Origin: Sideroxyarcus sp.
GTDB lineage: Bacteria > Pseudomonadota > Gammaproteobacteria > Burkholderiales > Gallionellaceae
Length of the DNA: 64,000 nt
Assembly (NCBI GenBank): GCA_030652215.1
Contig: JAUSBC010000078.1
Location: 1 to 64,000, forward strand
Reading direction: 5' to 3'
Shown: one piece after another, positions 11,221-21,570 of the stretch
Layout of the letters: the number at the start of each line of letters is the position of its first letter
Position numbering within the stretch: position 1 is the first letter of the stretch
Made by a program: the position numbers and the translations under genes
Notes under the pieces: generated by a model
Told to the model about the DNA's origin: nothing
What the model saw: only the letters and a program-made list of their open reading frames with translations
Databases searched by the model: none

Positions 11221-12273
11221 ATGACCATCCATCTGAGCCCCGACACCGTCCGCCTGCTTCTGGTGCTCACCGCCACCGTCGCCGCCCATTTCATTGCCCG
11301 CCGCTTGTTACGGCACGCGGAAATTGTCGCCGCCAGGACAGATAACGTCTGGGACGACTCGCTGATAGAGGCGGCGCGCAGACCGCTACCGGTATTGATC
11401 TGGTTGTCCGGCATCTCTTTCGCGTTGCATCTGGTCCATCGCCAGACCGGAGAACAATTGCTCGAATATCTGGATCCCGCGCGCAACATCGGTGTCGTGG
11501 TCTGTACTGCGTGGTTCCTGTTCAAACTGATCCGTGAACTGGCGGATAACGTAGTGGCCGCAGGCAGCCGCACCGGGCACGAGGTAGACCGCTCCACAGT
11601 GGATGCCCTGAGCAAGATATCGCGCATCGTGGTGGTGGCGATAACGGTATTGGCCGTGATGCAGACGCTGGGATTCAGCATCTCCGGTTTGCTGGCCTTC
11701 GGCGGCATGGGCGGCATCGCCGTCGGTTTCGCCGCGAAGGACCTGCTGGCCAATTTCTTCGGCGGCCTGATGATCCATCTGGATCGCCCGTTCAAAGTGG
11801 GCGAAACGATACGCTCCCCTGATGCGCAAATCGAAGGCAAGGTTGAGCATATCGGCTGGCGCCAGACCCGCATCCGCTCGCTCAACATGACGCTGATCTA
11901 CGTACCCAATGCCCTGTTCACCGCCAATGTGGTGGAGAACCCGTCGCGCATGTCACACCGTCGCATCCGCGAGACCATAGGCCTGCGCTACGACGACCTC
12001 GGCAAAATGAGCGCCATCGTCGAGGAAGTCAAAGTTATGCTGAAGAACCACCCGCATATCGATCCGGAACTGGAATCGTTTGTCGCTTTCGACCAGTTCG
12101 CCGATTCCTCGCTCAATTTCATCCTCCAGGCCTTCTGCAGGACGACCAACCTGCCGCATTTTCACGCGGTCAAACAGGATTTATTGCTCAAGGTATCGGA
12201 CATTATCGCCAGACACGGCGCTGAGATCGCCTTCCCCACGCGCACGCTGTACCTGAATCAAACATCAGCCTGA
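11221..12273 (+). CDS. MscS family mechanosensitive channel
   Basis: 350 residues from the ATG at 11221, which has AAGGAAC just upstream; the frame is open further back but only inside mnmA. It has three or four N-terminal hydrophobic segments, then the pore helix region GLLAFGGMGGIAVGFAAKDL and FFGGLMIHLDRPFKVGETI, the signature of the MscS core and the start of the cytoplasmic beta domain. It probably opens under hypo-osmotic tension to release solutes. There is a 16-base gap after mnmA, so it may be on the same transcript. Confidence 0.9.
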   Translation: MTIHLSPDTVRLLLVLTATVAAHFIARRLLRHAEIVAARTDNVWDDSLIEAARRPLPVLIWLSGISFALHLVHRQTGEQLLEYLDPARNIGVVVCTAWFLFKLIRELADNVVAAGSRTGHEVDRSTVDALSKISRIVVVAITVLAVMQTLGFSISGLLAFGGMGGIAVGFAAKDLLANFFGGLMIHLDRPFKVGETIRSPDAQIEGKVEHIGWRQTRIRSLNMTLIYVPNALFTANVVENPSRMSHRRIRETIGLRYDDLGKMSAIVEEVKVMLKNHPHIDPELESFVAFDQFADSSLNFILQAFCRTTNLPHFHAVKQDLLLKVSDIIARHGAEIAFPTRTLYLNQTSA

Positions 12274-12314
12274 GCCTGCGCAGAGGTGCGCTTTAACGTA
12301 AAATGCGCGCCTGA

Positions 12315-13709
<1,395 letters not shown>

Positions 13710-13742
13710 ACCGGCATTTCCGGCAGCACAAACGACAAGAAC

Positions 13743-13873
13743 GTAGGATGGGTTGCAACAAAGTTACGCGATTCTCAACGCGGCAAACCGCGTGAGAAAT
13801 CGTCAGAGCGTAGCGATACCCATCATTCATCGCCGGAGCCTCGTTGGGTATCGCTACGCTCAACCCAACCTAC
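13743..13873. repeat. palindromic repeat with GTAGG...CCTAC ends
   Basis: Outer ends GTAGGATGGGTT and AACCCAACCTAC are near-complementary. Inside, AGCGTAGCGATACCCA (13807-13822) and TGGGTATCGCTACGCT (13845-13860) are perfect 16-base inverted arms. It sits 33 bases after the purB stop. It shares its GTAGG/CCTAC termini with the elements at 49655, 60546 and 61662. Confidence 0.65.
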
Positions 13874-13893
13874 AGAATCAGCCCCCCCAAAGC

Positions 13894-13925
13894 AAAACGC
13901 CCCGTTTCCGGGGCGTTTTACTTTT
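13894..13925. terminator. bidirectional intrinsic terminator between purB and panD
   Basis: AAAACGCCCC-GTTT-CCGGGGCGTTTT: an 8-9 base GC stem flanked by A and T runs, so it can stop transcription of purB from the left and panD from the right. The two genes converge here. Confidence 0.85.
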
Positions 13926-13930
13926 AAACT

Positions 13931-14314
13931 TTACGCGGCTGCCTGAACGGGTATCTTGTCGCGCTTCTCGATAATGCCGTTTTTCTCGTCCACATACACA
14001 AGCGTGGGATGGTATTTCTGCAATTCCAGCTCGGAATAGATGGAGAACGCAGCAATGATCAAGATGTCGCCCGGATCGGCCTTGTGCGCTGCCGCGCCAT
14101 TGACCGAGATGGTGCGCGAACCGCGCTCGGCACGGATTGCATAGGTGCTGAAGCGCTCGCCGTTGGTGACGTTGTAGATGTCGATCGCCTGATATTCTTT
14201 AATACCGGAAGCATCGAGCAGGTCGTCGTCAATGGCGCACGAACCCTCGTAATGCAGTTCGGACTGCGTTACGCGTACGCGGTGCAATTTAGCCTGAAGC
14301 ATGGTTCGTTGCAT
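13931..14314 (-). CDS. panD: aspartate 1-decarboxylase
   Basis: Makes beta-alanine for pantothenate. 127 residues. The self-cleavage site Gly-Ser is in HYEGSCAID (residues ~22-30), where the serine becomes the catalytic pyruvoyl group, and [16 protein letters not shown] and [13 protein letters not shown] are conserved. The start at 14314 ([13 protein letters not shown]) matches the family and has AAGGA upstream; the frame is open 7 codons further back. It has its own promoter-like sequence in the panC end, so it may not depend on the upstream operon. Confidence 0.96.
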   Translation of the reverse strand: MQRTMLQAKLHRVRVTQSELHYEGSCAIDDDLLDASGIKEYQAIDIYNVTNGERFSTYAIRAERGSRTISVNGAAAHKADPGDILIIAAFSIYSELELQKYHPTLVYVDEKNGIIEKRDKIPVQAAA

Positions 14315-14434
14315 GATTATTTCCTTTACTCTCACTCACTTACTGCCGCACGAAGCCGTTTTAACCAATTCAATCCCGTAAACGGGACAGGGGATAAACT
14401 CGGTCATCCATCCTCCCCAACTTCGGGGGCGCGC

Positions 14435-14464
14435 ATTATAAACGTCTGGGCGCTAAAGACAAAC
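14435..14464 (-). promoter_or_regulatory. putative promoter for panD
   Basis: On the minus strand a perfect -10 TATAAT (plus 14435-14440) is preceded by TTGTCT at a 16-base spacing. It lies over the end of panC and would give a leader of about 115 bases before panD. Prediction from sequence only. Confidence 0.4.
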
Positions 14465-15283
14465 TTCAAGGTTGTCGATCAAACGGGTCTTGCCCAGCCG
14501 TGCTGCCACCAGTACCACCAGCTTGCGCTCGCCCGGTTCCGGAACGCACAAACCATCCTGACTTCGTATGGCTACATACTCCACCTGCCAGCCGGTCTTG
14601 GCAAGCGCCGCGACCGCCTCTTGCTCCAGCTTGGCAAAGCCGACTTCGCCTGCTGCCAAGGCATTCTTCACACTTATTAATGTCTGACTCAGAAAGACCG
14701 CCTCAGTTCGTTCCTGCGCAGACAGATACTGGTTGCGCGAAGACAATGCCAGCCCGTCCGTAGCGCGGGCTGTCTCCGCACCGACAATCTCGACAGGCAG
14801 GTTGAATTGGATAACCATCTGCCGAATGATGGCAAGTTGCTGATAGTCCTTCTTGCCGAAGATGGCGACCTGCGGCTGCACCAGATTGAATAGTTTCAAC
14901 ACCACTGTCGCCACACCGCGGAAATGACCGGGACGGAACGCCCCGCACAACTCCGTGGCGATGGGTGGCGGTTCGACGAAAAGAGTCTGTTGTTCCGGAT
15001 ACATCTCGTCCACCGAGGGCGAGAACACCACATCTGCCAGCCCCTGCAGCTTGGCGCAGTCAGCTTCCAAAGTGCGCGGATATTTGTCGAAATCCTCGTT
15101 GGGGCCGAACTGGATCGGATTGACGAAGATGCTTACGACTACGCAGCTACCGCGCTCGCGTGCCATACGCACCAGTTCGATGTGACCCTCGTGCAGATTG
15201 CCCATGGTCGGCACGAAGGCGACGGATTTTTCGTTCGCCAAACGGGCGCGCAGTTCGGCAACAGTCTTGATTGTTTGCATCAT
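14453..15283 (-). CDS. panC: pantothenate synthetase
   Basis: Joins pantoate to beta-alanine with ATP. 276 residues. The nucleotidyltransferase HIGH motif lies in PTMGNLHEGHIELV near residue 27, with FVNPIQFGPNEDFDKYPR, and the KMSK-like segment is near IFGKKDYQQL and LALSSRNQYLS. Two adjacent ATGs (15283 and 15280) overlap the stop of the upstream gene as ATGATG, so it is translationally coupled to the DUF4824 gene. It lies in the pan cluster between two unrelated-looking envelope genes and panD. Confidence 0.96.
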   Translation of the reverse strand: MMQTIKTVAELRARLANEKSVAFVPTMGNLHEGHIELVRMARERGSCVVVSIFVNPIQFGPNEDFDKYPRTLEADCAKLQGLADVVFSPSVDEMYPEQQTLFVEPPPIATELCGAFRPGHFRGVATVVLKLFNLVQPQVAIFGKKDYQQLAIIRQMVIQFNLPVEIVGAETARATDGLALSSRNQYLSAQERTEAVFLSQTLISVKNALAAGEVGFAKLEQEAVAALAKTGWQVEYVAIRSQDGLCVPEPGERKLVVLVAARLGKTRLIDNLEVCL

Positions 15284-16119
15284 TCTTTCTCTGTATTCAT
15301 TAGCGGAACGCCTTTGGCGGCATCGACGATCCAGGGTTCCAGACGTCGGCCGAACGCGACCGTGGCTTCGGACGCATTCCGGTCGCCGAACGCCAGGCGG
15401 AACTGCAGCGGCACGTTAATGTGCCCCGCATGCAACTCGCTGATGTTGCCACCAATCACGGTCTTGTCCTTGATGTTCATCGTGGTCGGGCGGATGAGTC
15501 CGTGCACGATGGCATGGCGGTTGCGGTCGGGATAAACGGCGCGCAAGGCATCCATATCCCGCCCCGCGTCGATCACAAACAGGCGACTGCCTTTGTCCTG
15601 CTCCTGCCGGAAATTTTCTTCGGCATTCTTGGCCTTGCGTTTCATTTCCTCGTTCGCGGGAGACGCTGCAAGCAGTTTCCGGCTTTCTTCGACGTATTCG
15701 CGTATGCGCTGCAGATTACGCTGGTAGGCCGGGCCGTCCAGTTCCAGCACCAGCAACACCTCTTTGGGCTGGAACTCCTTGTAGCGCCGCCCGTATTCCG
15801 AGGTGGCCGCCAGCTTCTCCACGTCAAACCCGAGTTGCGCCATCTTGACCTGATTCAGCCAGACAGGTATCCCCCAATTGCCTGAATACATGCCGAAATC
15901 GTATTCGTTGAGTTCGGCCTGCTCGAAGCGCCAGTTCAACGAAAGCGTGAGGCCGCTGTTGTCGCGCCCCGAATACGACTGGTTCAGTTCGCGCTGAGTC
16001 AGATGCAACCGGCTTTCCGGATCGCCGCTGCGGTTATACCCGGCGCCGCCCAACGCCACGGCATTGGTCAGCAGGATGATGGCGCTACCTGCAAGCAGCG
16101 TGTGCGACCACTTCATCAT
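15280..16119 (-). CDS. DUF4824-like exported protein
   Basis: 279 residues with an N-terminal hydrophobic segment (about 7-25, signal or anchor) followed by a soluble domain. Readable features are LTLSLNWRFEQAELNEYDFG, the central EVLLVLELDGPAYQRNLQ, and a charged helical stretch around EESRKLLAASPANEEMKRKA. It resembles the DUF4824 family, which I know as a partner of DUF2157 membrane proteins; I know no function. Its start overlaps the upstream DUF2157 stop by four bases (ATGA) and its stop overlaps panC, so it is wired tightly into this operon. Confidence 0.7.
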   Translation of the reverse strand: MMKWSHTLLAGSAIILLTNAVALGGAGYNRSGDPESRLHLTQRELNQSYSGRDNSGLTLSLNWRFEQAELNEYDFGMYSGNWGIPVWLNQVKMAQLGFDVEKLAATSEYGRRYKEFQPKEVLLVLELDGPAYQRNLQRIREYVEESRKLLAASPANEEMKRKAKNAEENFRQEQDKGSRLFVIDAGRDMDALRAVYPDRNRHAIVHGLIRPTTMNIKDKTVIGGNISELHAGHINVPLQFRLAFGDRNASEATVAFGRRLEPWIVDAAKGVPLMNTEKE

Positions 16120-17195
16120 GACAACTCCCGCTTAAGCAACTTGTAGCCGGTCGCGCGCAGGCGTTTGAGAACTACCAGGAACAGCACCGCCACCAGACCG
16201 AGCACGAGGAAGAACAGGTATTTCGGCATGCTCTCCCACCACCAGTCGAAGATTTTGGTATACAGAAAGATGATGAAAAACGTGACGCCGGTATTGATCA
16301 CCTCCGGCCATTGCCTGCGCACGCCCACCCAGACCGCGAACGCAGCAGTGACAAAGCCGGCCACCTGATAGAAGCCCTCGATGAAGTCCGTATCCCACGC
16401 CAGATAACTCGAATTGCCCCAATTACCCATCACCAGTATCGGCAGGAACAGCGTGAGCAGGCCGAAAATGCGGTACATGGGCGGGAAATCGGCGAAGCGA
16501 CGGTGCGGGACGAACTGCGGCACGGCCAGCAGCATCAGTGCTGCGGGGAAGAAGTTTTCCGGGCGCTCGCCGAAACTGAGCCAGTACATGCCGCCCCAGG
16601 TGCCGGTGCGCGCGGCAACCCAGGCAATCATGCACAGGATGCCGGCCACCAGCAGCAGGCGCAGGTCGCAGGCATAAGCCAGCAGGAAAGCCAGCGCCGC
16701 CCAGGGCAACAGCGCCTTGTCCGAAGGCGTGATGTTGAATATCTGGCCCAGCATGCTGATGTTGAGCACGAAACAGGCGAAAGCAACCAGCGCCGCCAGC
16801 TTGGCGAAATAGCCGGACGAGTCCTTGCTCTGGATAAACAACGTGACGCCCAGCATGAGCAGCGGCGCCGCGATCAGAATGGAAACCTGAACCAGCGTGG
16901 ACAGCAAACCCCAGAACTGGAAGAACAGGAAGAACACGCTGGCGGACAATGCCAGCGCGCCGAACAGCGAAGCGATGCGCATGCCCAGAGATAATTGGCT
17001 GGCGCGCTTGTCGCGGTCTATATCGAAACTCTGCGCGTACTGCCCCAGCAACTGGCGATGATGCTCATCCACCCGCTGCCGCTGCTCTGCGCTCAGCGCA
17101 AGCACGCCCTCGCTTTCCAGCAGCGCCATCTCGTTCCGGAAAACACGAATCTGGTCGGCGCGTTGCTGGGCGTCGTGGCGCGAGGGATTGTTCAT
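16116..17195 (-). CDS. DUF2157-like multi-spanning membrane protein
   Basis: 359 residues. The N-terminal cytoplasmic region of about 70 residues is charged and helical (ALSAEQRQRVDEHHRQLLGQ). At least eight hydrophobic segments follow, and the C-terminus is basic. It matches the DUF2157 family in layout: a short N-terminal helical domain, then a membrane bundle. The function is unknown. It begins 40 bases after panB and overlaps the DUF4824 gene. The pair probably acts as a unit in the envelope, and its place between panB and panC is unusual. Confidence 0.72.
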   Translation of the reverse strand: MNNPSRHDAQQRADQIRVFRNEMALLESEGVLALSAEQRQRVDEHHRQLLGQYAQSFDIDRDKRASQLSLGMRIASLFGALALSASVFFLFFQFWGLLSTLVQVSILIAAPLLMLGVTLFIQSKDSSGYFAKLAALVAFACFVLNISMLGQIFNITPSDKALLPWAALAFLLAYACDLRLLLVAGILCMIAWVAARTGTWGGMYWLSFGERPENFFPAALMLLAVPQFVPHRRFADFPPMYRIFGLLTLFLPILVMGNWGNSSYLAWDTDFIEGFYQVAGFVTAAFAVWVGVRRQWPEVINTGVTFFIIFLYTKIFDWWWESMPKYLFFLVLGLVAVLFLVVLKRLRATGYKLLKRELS

Positions 17196-17235
17196 GTACC
17201 GCTCCGGATCGTATCGGGATGCACTTGCCGCCCCG

Positions 17236-18030
17236 TCAAACGAAGCTATGCTCCACTGCGGGGAAAGTGCCGGCTTTCACTTCGGCGACATAGTTCGCGA
17301 CAGCTTGCCCGACGGAACCCGCACCCGCCATGAAATCCTTCACAAAGCGCGCCTTCTTGCCGGGATAGATGCCCAGCATGTCGTACACCACCAGAACCTG
17401 GCCGGAACACGCCGCGCCCGCACCGATACCAATAGTGGGGATACTCAGCAGCGCGGTGACTTGCGCGCCGAGCGCGGCGGGGATGGCTTCGAGCACGATC
17501 ATGCCTGCGCCTGCCTCCTGCAATGCCTTGGCATCCTGCAGCAGTTTCTTCGCGGCGGCATCGGTCTTGCCCTGAACTTTGTAACCGCCGAGCTGGTTGA
17601 CCGATTGCGGGGTGAGGCCGATGTGCGCACAGACCGGGATGCCGCGCGAAGTGAGAAAGGCGACGGTTTCGGCCATCTCGGCGCCGCCTTCGAGCTTGAC
17701 CATCTCCGCACCCGCCTGCATCAATTGCACAGCATGAGCGAAGGTCTCGCGCGCGCTAAACTGCGAGGTGCCGAACGGCATGTCGGTGACAACGAAAGCC
17801 TGCTGCGCGCCGCTCACCACGCACGAGGTGTGATAAGCCATCTGCTCTATGGTCACCGGCAGGGTGGACTCGCGCCCCTGGATCACCATGCCCAGCGAAT
17901 CGCCGACCAGCAGCACATCCACACCGTTGTTTTCCATCAGCGTGGCAAAGCTGGCGTCGTAACAGGTCAGCATGGCGATCTTCTCGCCTTTGCTGCGCAT
18001 GGATTGCAATGTCGATAGTGTTTTGCGCAT
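17236..18030 (-). CDS. panB: 3-methyl-2-oxobutanoate hydroxymethyltransferase
   Basis: First committed step of pantothenate synthesis, transferring a hydroxymethyl group from methylene-THF to ketoisovalerate. 264 residues from the ATG at 18030, equal to the E. coli length. Upstream in-frame ATGs at 18045 and 18036 exist, but GGGAAG sits correctly for 18030. Conserved parts are [21 protein letters not shown], the metal-binding DMPFGT, KLEGG and the catalytic region [19 protein letters not shown]. Confidence 0.96.
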   Translation of the reverse strand: MRKTLSTLQSMRSKGEKIAMLTCYDASFATLMENNGVDVLLVGDSLGMVIQGRESTLPVTIEQMAYHTSCVVSGAQQAFVVTDMPFGTSQFSARETFAHAVQLMQAGAEMVKLEGGAEMAETVAFLTSRGIPVCAHIGLTPQSVNQLGGYKVQGKTDAAAKKLLQDAKALQEAGAGMIVLEAIPAALGAQVTALLSIPTIGIGAGAACSGQVLVVYDMLGIYPGKKARFVKDFMAGAGSVGQAVANYVAEVKAGTFPAVEHSFV

Positions 18031-18121
18031 TATCATTCTTCCCATAATAGTAGCCGATGGAAATCCTCCCCCACCTCAATCCTCCCCCGGGGGGAGAGGA
18101 GGCTATCGTGAAAAACTATAT

Positions 18122-18766
18122 TCAATCCCTGCCTACGTTGAAATACTCCCTGCGCCCGCGCATCTTGCCGATACGGTCCAGCAGCAAGTTGAAGTCGTCC
18201 GCATTATCCACGAAGTTAAGGTGTTCGCTATTCACCACCAGCAGCGGCGCATCGTCGTAGTGATGGAAAAATTCGCCGTAGCTGTCGGACAGGCGCGTCA
18301 GGTAGTCGTCCTGGATCGTGCGCTCATAGCGGTTGCCGCGTTTGCGCACGCGTTCGGACAGCGTGTAAGTGGGTGCCTGTAAATAGATCACCAGATCGGG
18401 CGTGGGCGCCTGCGGCGACAGGCCCTGATAAATGGTCTGGTATAGCTTGTATTCGTCGTCGCTCAGCGTCAGGCGCGCAAACAACTCGTCTTTTTCGAAC
18501 AGGTAATCGGAAACGGTGCGACTCTGGAACAAGTCCATCTGCGCCTGATCGCGCGCCTCGTTGATGCGCTGGAACAAGAAGAACAACTGGGTCGGCAGCG
18601 CGTAGCGCACCGGGTCCTGATAGAAGTTCGCCAGGAAAGGATTGTCCTGCGGCTTTTCCAGCAAAGGCTGCATTTCGCCATGGTCGGCCAGACGTTGCGC
18701 AAGGCTGGTCTTGCCCACGCCGATGGGGCCTTCGACGACGATGTAGCGATACTTGCTTAGTGGCAT
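18122..18766 (-). CDS. deoxynucleoside kinase (dAdo/dGuo kinase type)
   Basis: 214 residues from MPLSKYRYIVVEGPIGVGKT. The P-loop GPIGVGKTS is at residues 13-21. RTVSDYLFEKDELFA and the lid region RKRGNRYERTI are typical of bacterial deoxyadenosine/deoxyguanosine salvage kinases. The frame is open 32 codons upstream, but that part lacks homology and has no ribosome site. It lies between folK and panB, an order I associate with betaproteobacteria. Which deoxynucleoside it prefers cannot be read from the sequence. Confidence 0.88.
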   Translation of the reverse strand: MPLSKYRYIVVEGPIGVGKTSLAQRLADHGEMQPLLEKPQDNPFLANFYQDPVRYALPTQLFFLFQRINEARDQAQMDLFQSRTVSDYLFEKDELFARLTLSDDEYKLYQTIYQGLSPQAPTPDLVIYLQAPTYTLSERVRKRGNRYERTIQDDYLTRLSDSYGEFFHHYDDAPLLVVNSEHLNFVDNADDFNLLLDRIGKMRGRREYFNVGRD

Positions 18767-18917
18767 TCTAAAAGCCTTCAACCCTTTGCCGCAGAGAGAT
18801 AGATACGCGCTGAACTGCTTTTCTCTGTGACTTCTGTGACCTCTGATGAAACTACTAGCCATTCGACTAAGCGACCAAACTACGCTCGCTAAGTCGCTGG
18901 TTATGTGTTTTCTGTGG

Positions 18918-19409
18918 CTAAACTAGTTTTTCAAGCTGTTGACCTGCGCATGCCTTTGCCGCATCCGCCGCCGGCCCCACGCCCGGAATCACGCACTCCG
19001 GCGCGATCTCCAGCAGCGGCTGCAACACGAACGCGCGCAGATGCATCTGTGTATGCGGGATGGTCAGTCCGTGTTCGTGATGAATCAGATCATCGTACAG
19101 CAGCACATCCAGGTCCAAAGTGCGCGGCGCATTGCAGAATTCGCGCGTGCGCCCGCATTCCTGCTCCAGCGCCAGCAGCGCATCCAGCAAAGCGCGCGGC
19201 GTCAATTCCGTTTCCAGTTGCGCCACGGCGTTGATGAAATCCGGTTGATCCAGATAACCCACGGGTGCGCTGCGATACAGGGACGAGCGCCTGGCTACGC
19301 GAGTCTGCGGCAATTTGCCCAGCGCATCCAGCGCGCCGGATACCTGTGCAACCGGATCGGCCAGATTGCTGCCCAGCCCGACGAATGCCACGTGTTGGAG
19401 CTGCCCCAT
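18918..19409 (-). CDS. folK: 2-amino-4-hydroxy-6-hydroxymethyldihydropteridine pyrophosphokinase
   Basis: Pyrophosphorylates the pterin precursor of folate. 163 residues from MGQLQHVAFVGLGSNL. Conserved blocks are GLGSNLADP, SAPVGYLDQPDFINAV, and APRTLDLDVLLYDD with its metal-binding aspartates. The open frame extends far upstream into pcnB sequence, but the real ATG overlaps the pcnB stop by one base (TGATG), so the two genes are coupled. Confidence 0.95.
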   Translation of the reverse strand: MGQLQHVAFVGLGSNLADPVAQVSGALDALGKLPQTRVARRSSLYRSAPVGYLDQPDFINAVAQLETELTPRALLDALLALEQECGRTREFCNAPRTLDLDVLLYDDLIHHEHGLTIPHTQMHLRAFVLQPLLEIAPECVIPGVGPAADAAKACAGQQLEKLV

Positions 19410-20755
19410 CAATCTATCGGCAGTTCTGATTGTGGTGCGGCGCCTGGCTTCTTGCTGCGCCGGCGGCGTTTCTTGGGACCGCCGCTGTCGGGCAGCAGCA
19501 TCTCGGCGCGGCGCTCGTCGCTTGCATGCTGGAACTCTTCCCACCAGGTACCCAGCTCGGCGTCCACTTCGCCGCTCTGGCAACGCAACAACAGGAAATC
19601 GTAGGCGGCACGGAAGCGCGGCAAGGCCAACAGGCGCAGGGGGCGCTGCCCGCCGCGCTGCTCGAAGCGCGGCTGCATCAGCCACAGCTCCTTCATCACC
19701 GTGTCGTAGCGGCGAGGAATGGCAAGTTGCGCGCGCTGCCGCTCCAGCACCTCGTCCATCGCTGAATGCATCGCGCCTATGGGTTTCTCGCCTGCGTCTT
19801 GCCTGGTTTTCCACGCCGCCAGCACCTCGTGCCACAACAGGGCGGCGAACAGGAAAGCGGGCGAAGTGGCTTTTTCCTCGGCGATGCGCTGGTCGGTATT
19901 CTGCAGCGCCAGCATGACGAACTTCTCGCCCATCGGCTGTTCCAGGATCACGTCCAGCATCGGCAGCATGCCGTGGTGCAAATCCATGGCGCGCAGCTTC
20001 TTGATGCATGGCATGGCCTGACCGGACAACAGCAGTTTGAGCATCTCGTCGAACAGTCGCGCCTCGGGCACGTTGCTCAACAGCTCTTTCATCTTGAAGA
20101 TCGGGGCGGCCGTGGCGGGGTCCAGCTTCATGCCCAGCTTGGCCGAGAGGCGCACTGCGCGCAGCATGCGCACCGGGTCTTCGCGGTAGCGCACTTCCGG
20201 GTCGCCAATCATGCGCAGGGTGTTGGCGCGTATGTCGGCATAGCCGTTGTGGTAGTCGAATATCTCCTGGGTGGCCGGGTCGTAGAACAGTGCGTTGGCG
20301 GTGAAATCGCGGCGCGCCGCGTCCTGTTGCTGGTCGCCGAACTCGTTGTCGCGCAGGATGCGCCCGTGTTCATCGGTTTCGGCGTCTTCGGCCTCGATGG
20401 CACGGCGGAAGGTGGAAACCTCGACCGTTTCTTCGCCGAACATCACATGTACCAAGCGGAAGCGCCGCCCGATGATGCGCGCGCGGCGAAATACGCGCTT
20501 CACTTCTTCAGGCGTGGCGTCGGTGGCCACGTCGAAATCCTTGGGTTCGCGGTCCAGCAGCAGGTCGCGCACCGCGCCGCCAACCACAAAGGCCTGAAAA
20601 CCGGCCGCCTGCAGCCCGTCGGTCACGCGTTTTGCGCCGTAGCTGATGCCGTCGCGACTCACTTTGTGCGCATCGTAAGGAATCACATGCGCCGCACCCT
20701 CCACCCGCACTGGAGCTTTCTTGCCAAATACCCGTTTAATCAGTCTTTTTATCAT
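19409..20755 (-). CDS. pcnB: poly(A) polymerase I
   Basis: Adds 3' poly(A) tails that promote RNA decay. 448 residues. The nucleotidyltransferase motif GGAVRDLLLDREPKDFDVAT is near residue 59, separating it from tRNA CCA-adding enzymes by context and the E. coli-like RRARIIGRRFRLVHV. The basic C-terminal tail (PKKRRRRSKKPG) fits RNA binding. It is the upstream gene of the pcnB-folK-dnk-panB run. Confidence 0.93.
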   Translation of the reverse strand: MIKRLIKRVFGKKAPVRVEGAAHVIPYDAHKVSRDGISYGAKRVTDGLQAAGFQAFVVGGAVRDLLLDREPKDFDVATDATPEEVKRVFRRARIIGRRFRLVHVMFGEETVEVSTFRRAIEAEDAETDEHGRILRDNEFGDQQQDAARRDFTANALFYDPATQEIFDYHNGYADIRANTLRMIGDPEVRYREDPVRMLRAVRLSAKLGMKLDPATAAPIFKMKELLSNVPEARLFDEMLKLLLSGQAMPCIKKLRAMDLHHGMLPMLDVILEQPMGEKFVMLALQNTDQRIAEEKATSPAFLFAALLWHEVLAAWKTRQDAGEKPIGAMHSAMDEVLERQRAQLAIPRRYDTVMKELWLMQPRFEQRGGQRPLRLLALPRFRAAYDFLLLRCQSGEVDAELGTWWEEFQHASDERRAEMLLPDSGGPKKRRRRSKKPGAAPQSELPID

Positions 20756-20770
20756 TATCAGTAAAAGTTG

Positions 20771-20796
20771 AAATCGCCGCGAAGGCGGCGATTCTT
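20771..20796 (-). terminator. terminator-like hairpin after the HAD gene
   Basis: On the minus strand AATCGCCGCC-TTC-GCGGCGATTT is followed by a weak T-rich stretch. It lies between the HAD stop and the pcnB start and would separate their transcripts. Confidence 0.55.
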
Positions 20797-20843
20797 TGGA
20801 ACATCCTCGGCAGGATTATACACCGCCCCCTCCCGGCCGACTT

Positions 20844-21506
20844 TCAACGCAGCGAGATGACCGCCCAGCCTTGCTTTTCGGCATGCGCGCGCAAGGTTGC
20901 GTCGGGATCGACGGCCACCGGCTGCTTCACCTTGGCCAGCAGCGGCAAATCGTTCAGGGAATCACTGTAAAACCAGGTCTCGCCGAAGCTCCCCCAGTCC
21001 CAGCCGCGTTCCTTCAGCCAGCTTTCCATGCGCAGCACCTTGCCCTCGCGAAAACTCGGCACGCCGGCGACGCGCCCGGTGAATTCGCCGTTCAGTTCCT
21101 CTGGATCGGTGGCGATCAGGTGTTCCACGCCGAATTCGCGCGCGATGGGTGCGGTCACAAAACTGTTGGTGGCCGTGACGATCACGCACACATCGCCCGC
21201 CGTACGGTGCTTGTCCACCAGTTCCCGCGCCTGCGCGCCCATCATGGGCCGCACCTTGCGCCGCATGAATTCAGCATGCCAGTCGTCCAGCACCTTGCGC
21301 GAGTGGCGCGACAGCGGCTTGAGCTGGAAATCGAGAAATTCGGCAATGTTCAGCGTCCCCGCCTTGTATTGCTCGTAAAAAGCCAGGTTTTTCGCCTCGA
21401 ACAGTTCTCGCTCGAGTACCCCCTGCTCCACCAGAAACTGCGACCACTCGAAGTCACTGTCGCCGCTCAACAGGGTATTGTCCAGATCGAATAAAGCCAG
21501 ATTCAC
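20844..21506 (-). CDS. HAD-IB family phosphatase
   Basis: 220 residues. HAD motif I is LFDLDNTLLSGDSDFEW at the very N-terminus, motif II is the VIVTATNSF segment and the later motif is FYSDSLNDLPLL. It resembles the SerB/CicA-type subfamily with a helical cap. The start is a GTG at 21506 with GAAGGAAAAATA upstream; earlier in-frame starts lie inside the terminator of the preceding gene and are unlikely. The substrate is unknown; phosphoserine-like or sugar phosphates are possible. Confidence 0.85.
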   Translation of the reverse strand: MNLALFDLDNTLLSGDSDFEWSQFLVEQGVLERELFEAKNLAFYEQYKAGTLNIAEFLDFQLKPLSRHSRKVLDDWHAEFMRRKVRPMMGAQARELVDKHRTAGDVCVIVTATNSFVTAPIAREFGVEHLIATDPEELNGEFTGRVAGVPSFREGKVLRMESWLKERGWDWGSFGETWFYSDSLNDLPLLAKVKQPVAVDPDATLRAHAEKQGWAVISLR

Positions 21507-21518
21507 TATTTTTCCTTC

Positions 21519-21548
21519 AAAAAACAAGGCCTGCATCGCTGCAGGCCT
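21519..21548 (-). terminator. intrinsic terminator of the outer-membrane gene
   Basis: Minus strand: AGGCCTGCA-GCGA-TGCAGGCCT, a perfect 9-base stem with a tetraloop, then TGTTTTTT. It directly follows the stop at 21571 and ends 13 bases before the GTG of the HAD gene, so read-through would be limited. Confidence 0.88.
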
Positions 21549-21570
21549 CGATTGCATCAGGCCGACCGGC

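Noticed and set aside
19315-20764. Long plus-strand frames opposite pcnB
   Set aside because: Shadows of the GC-rich pcnB and folK genes without motifs.
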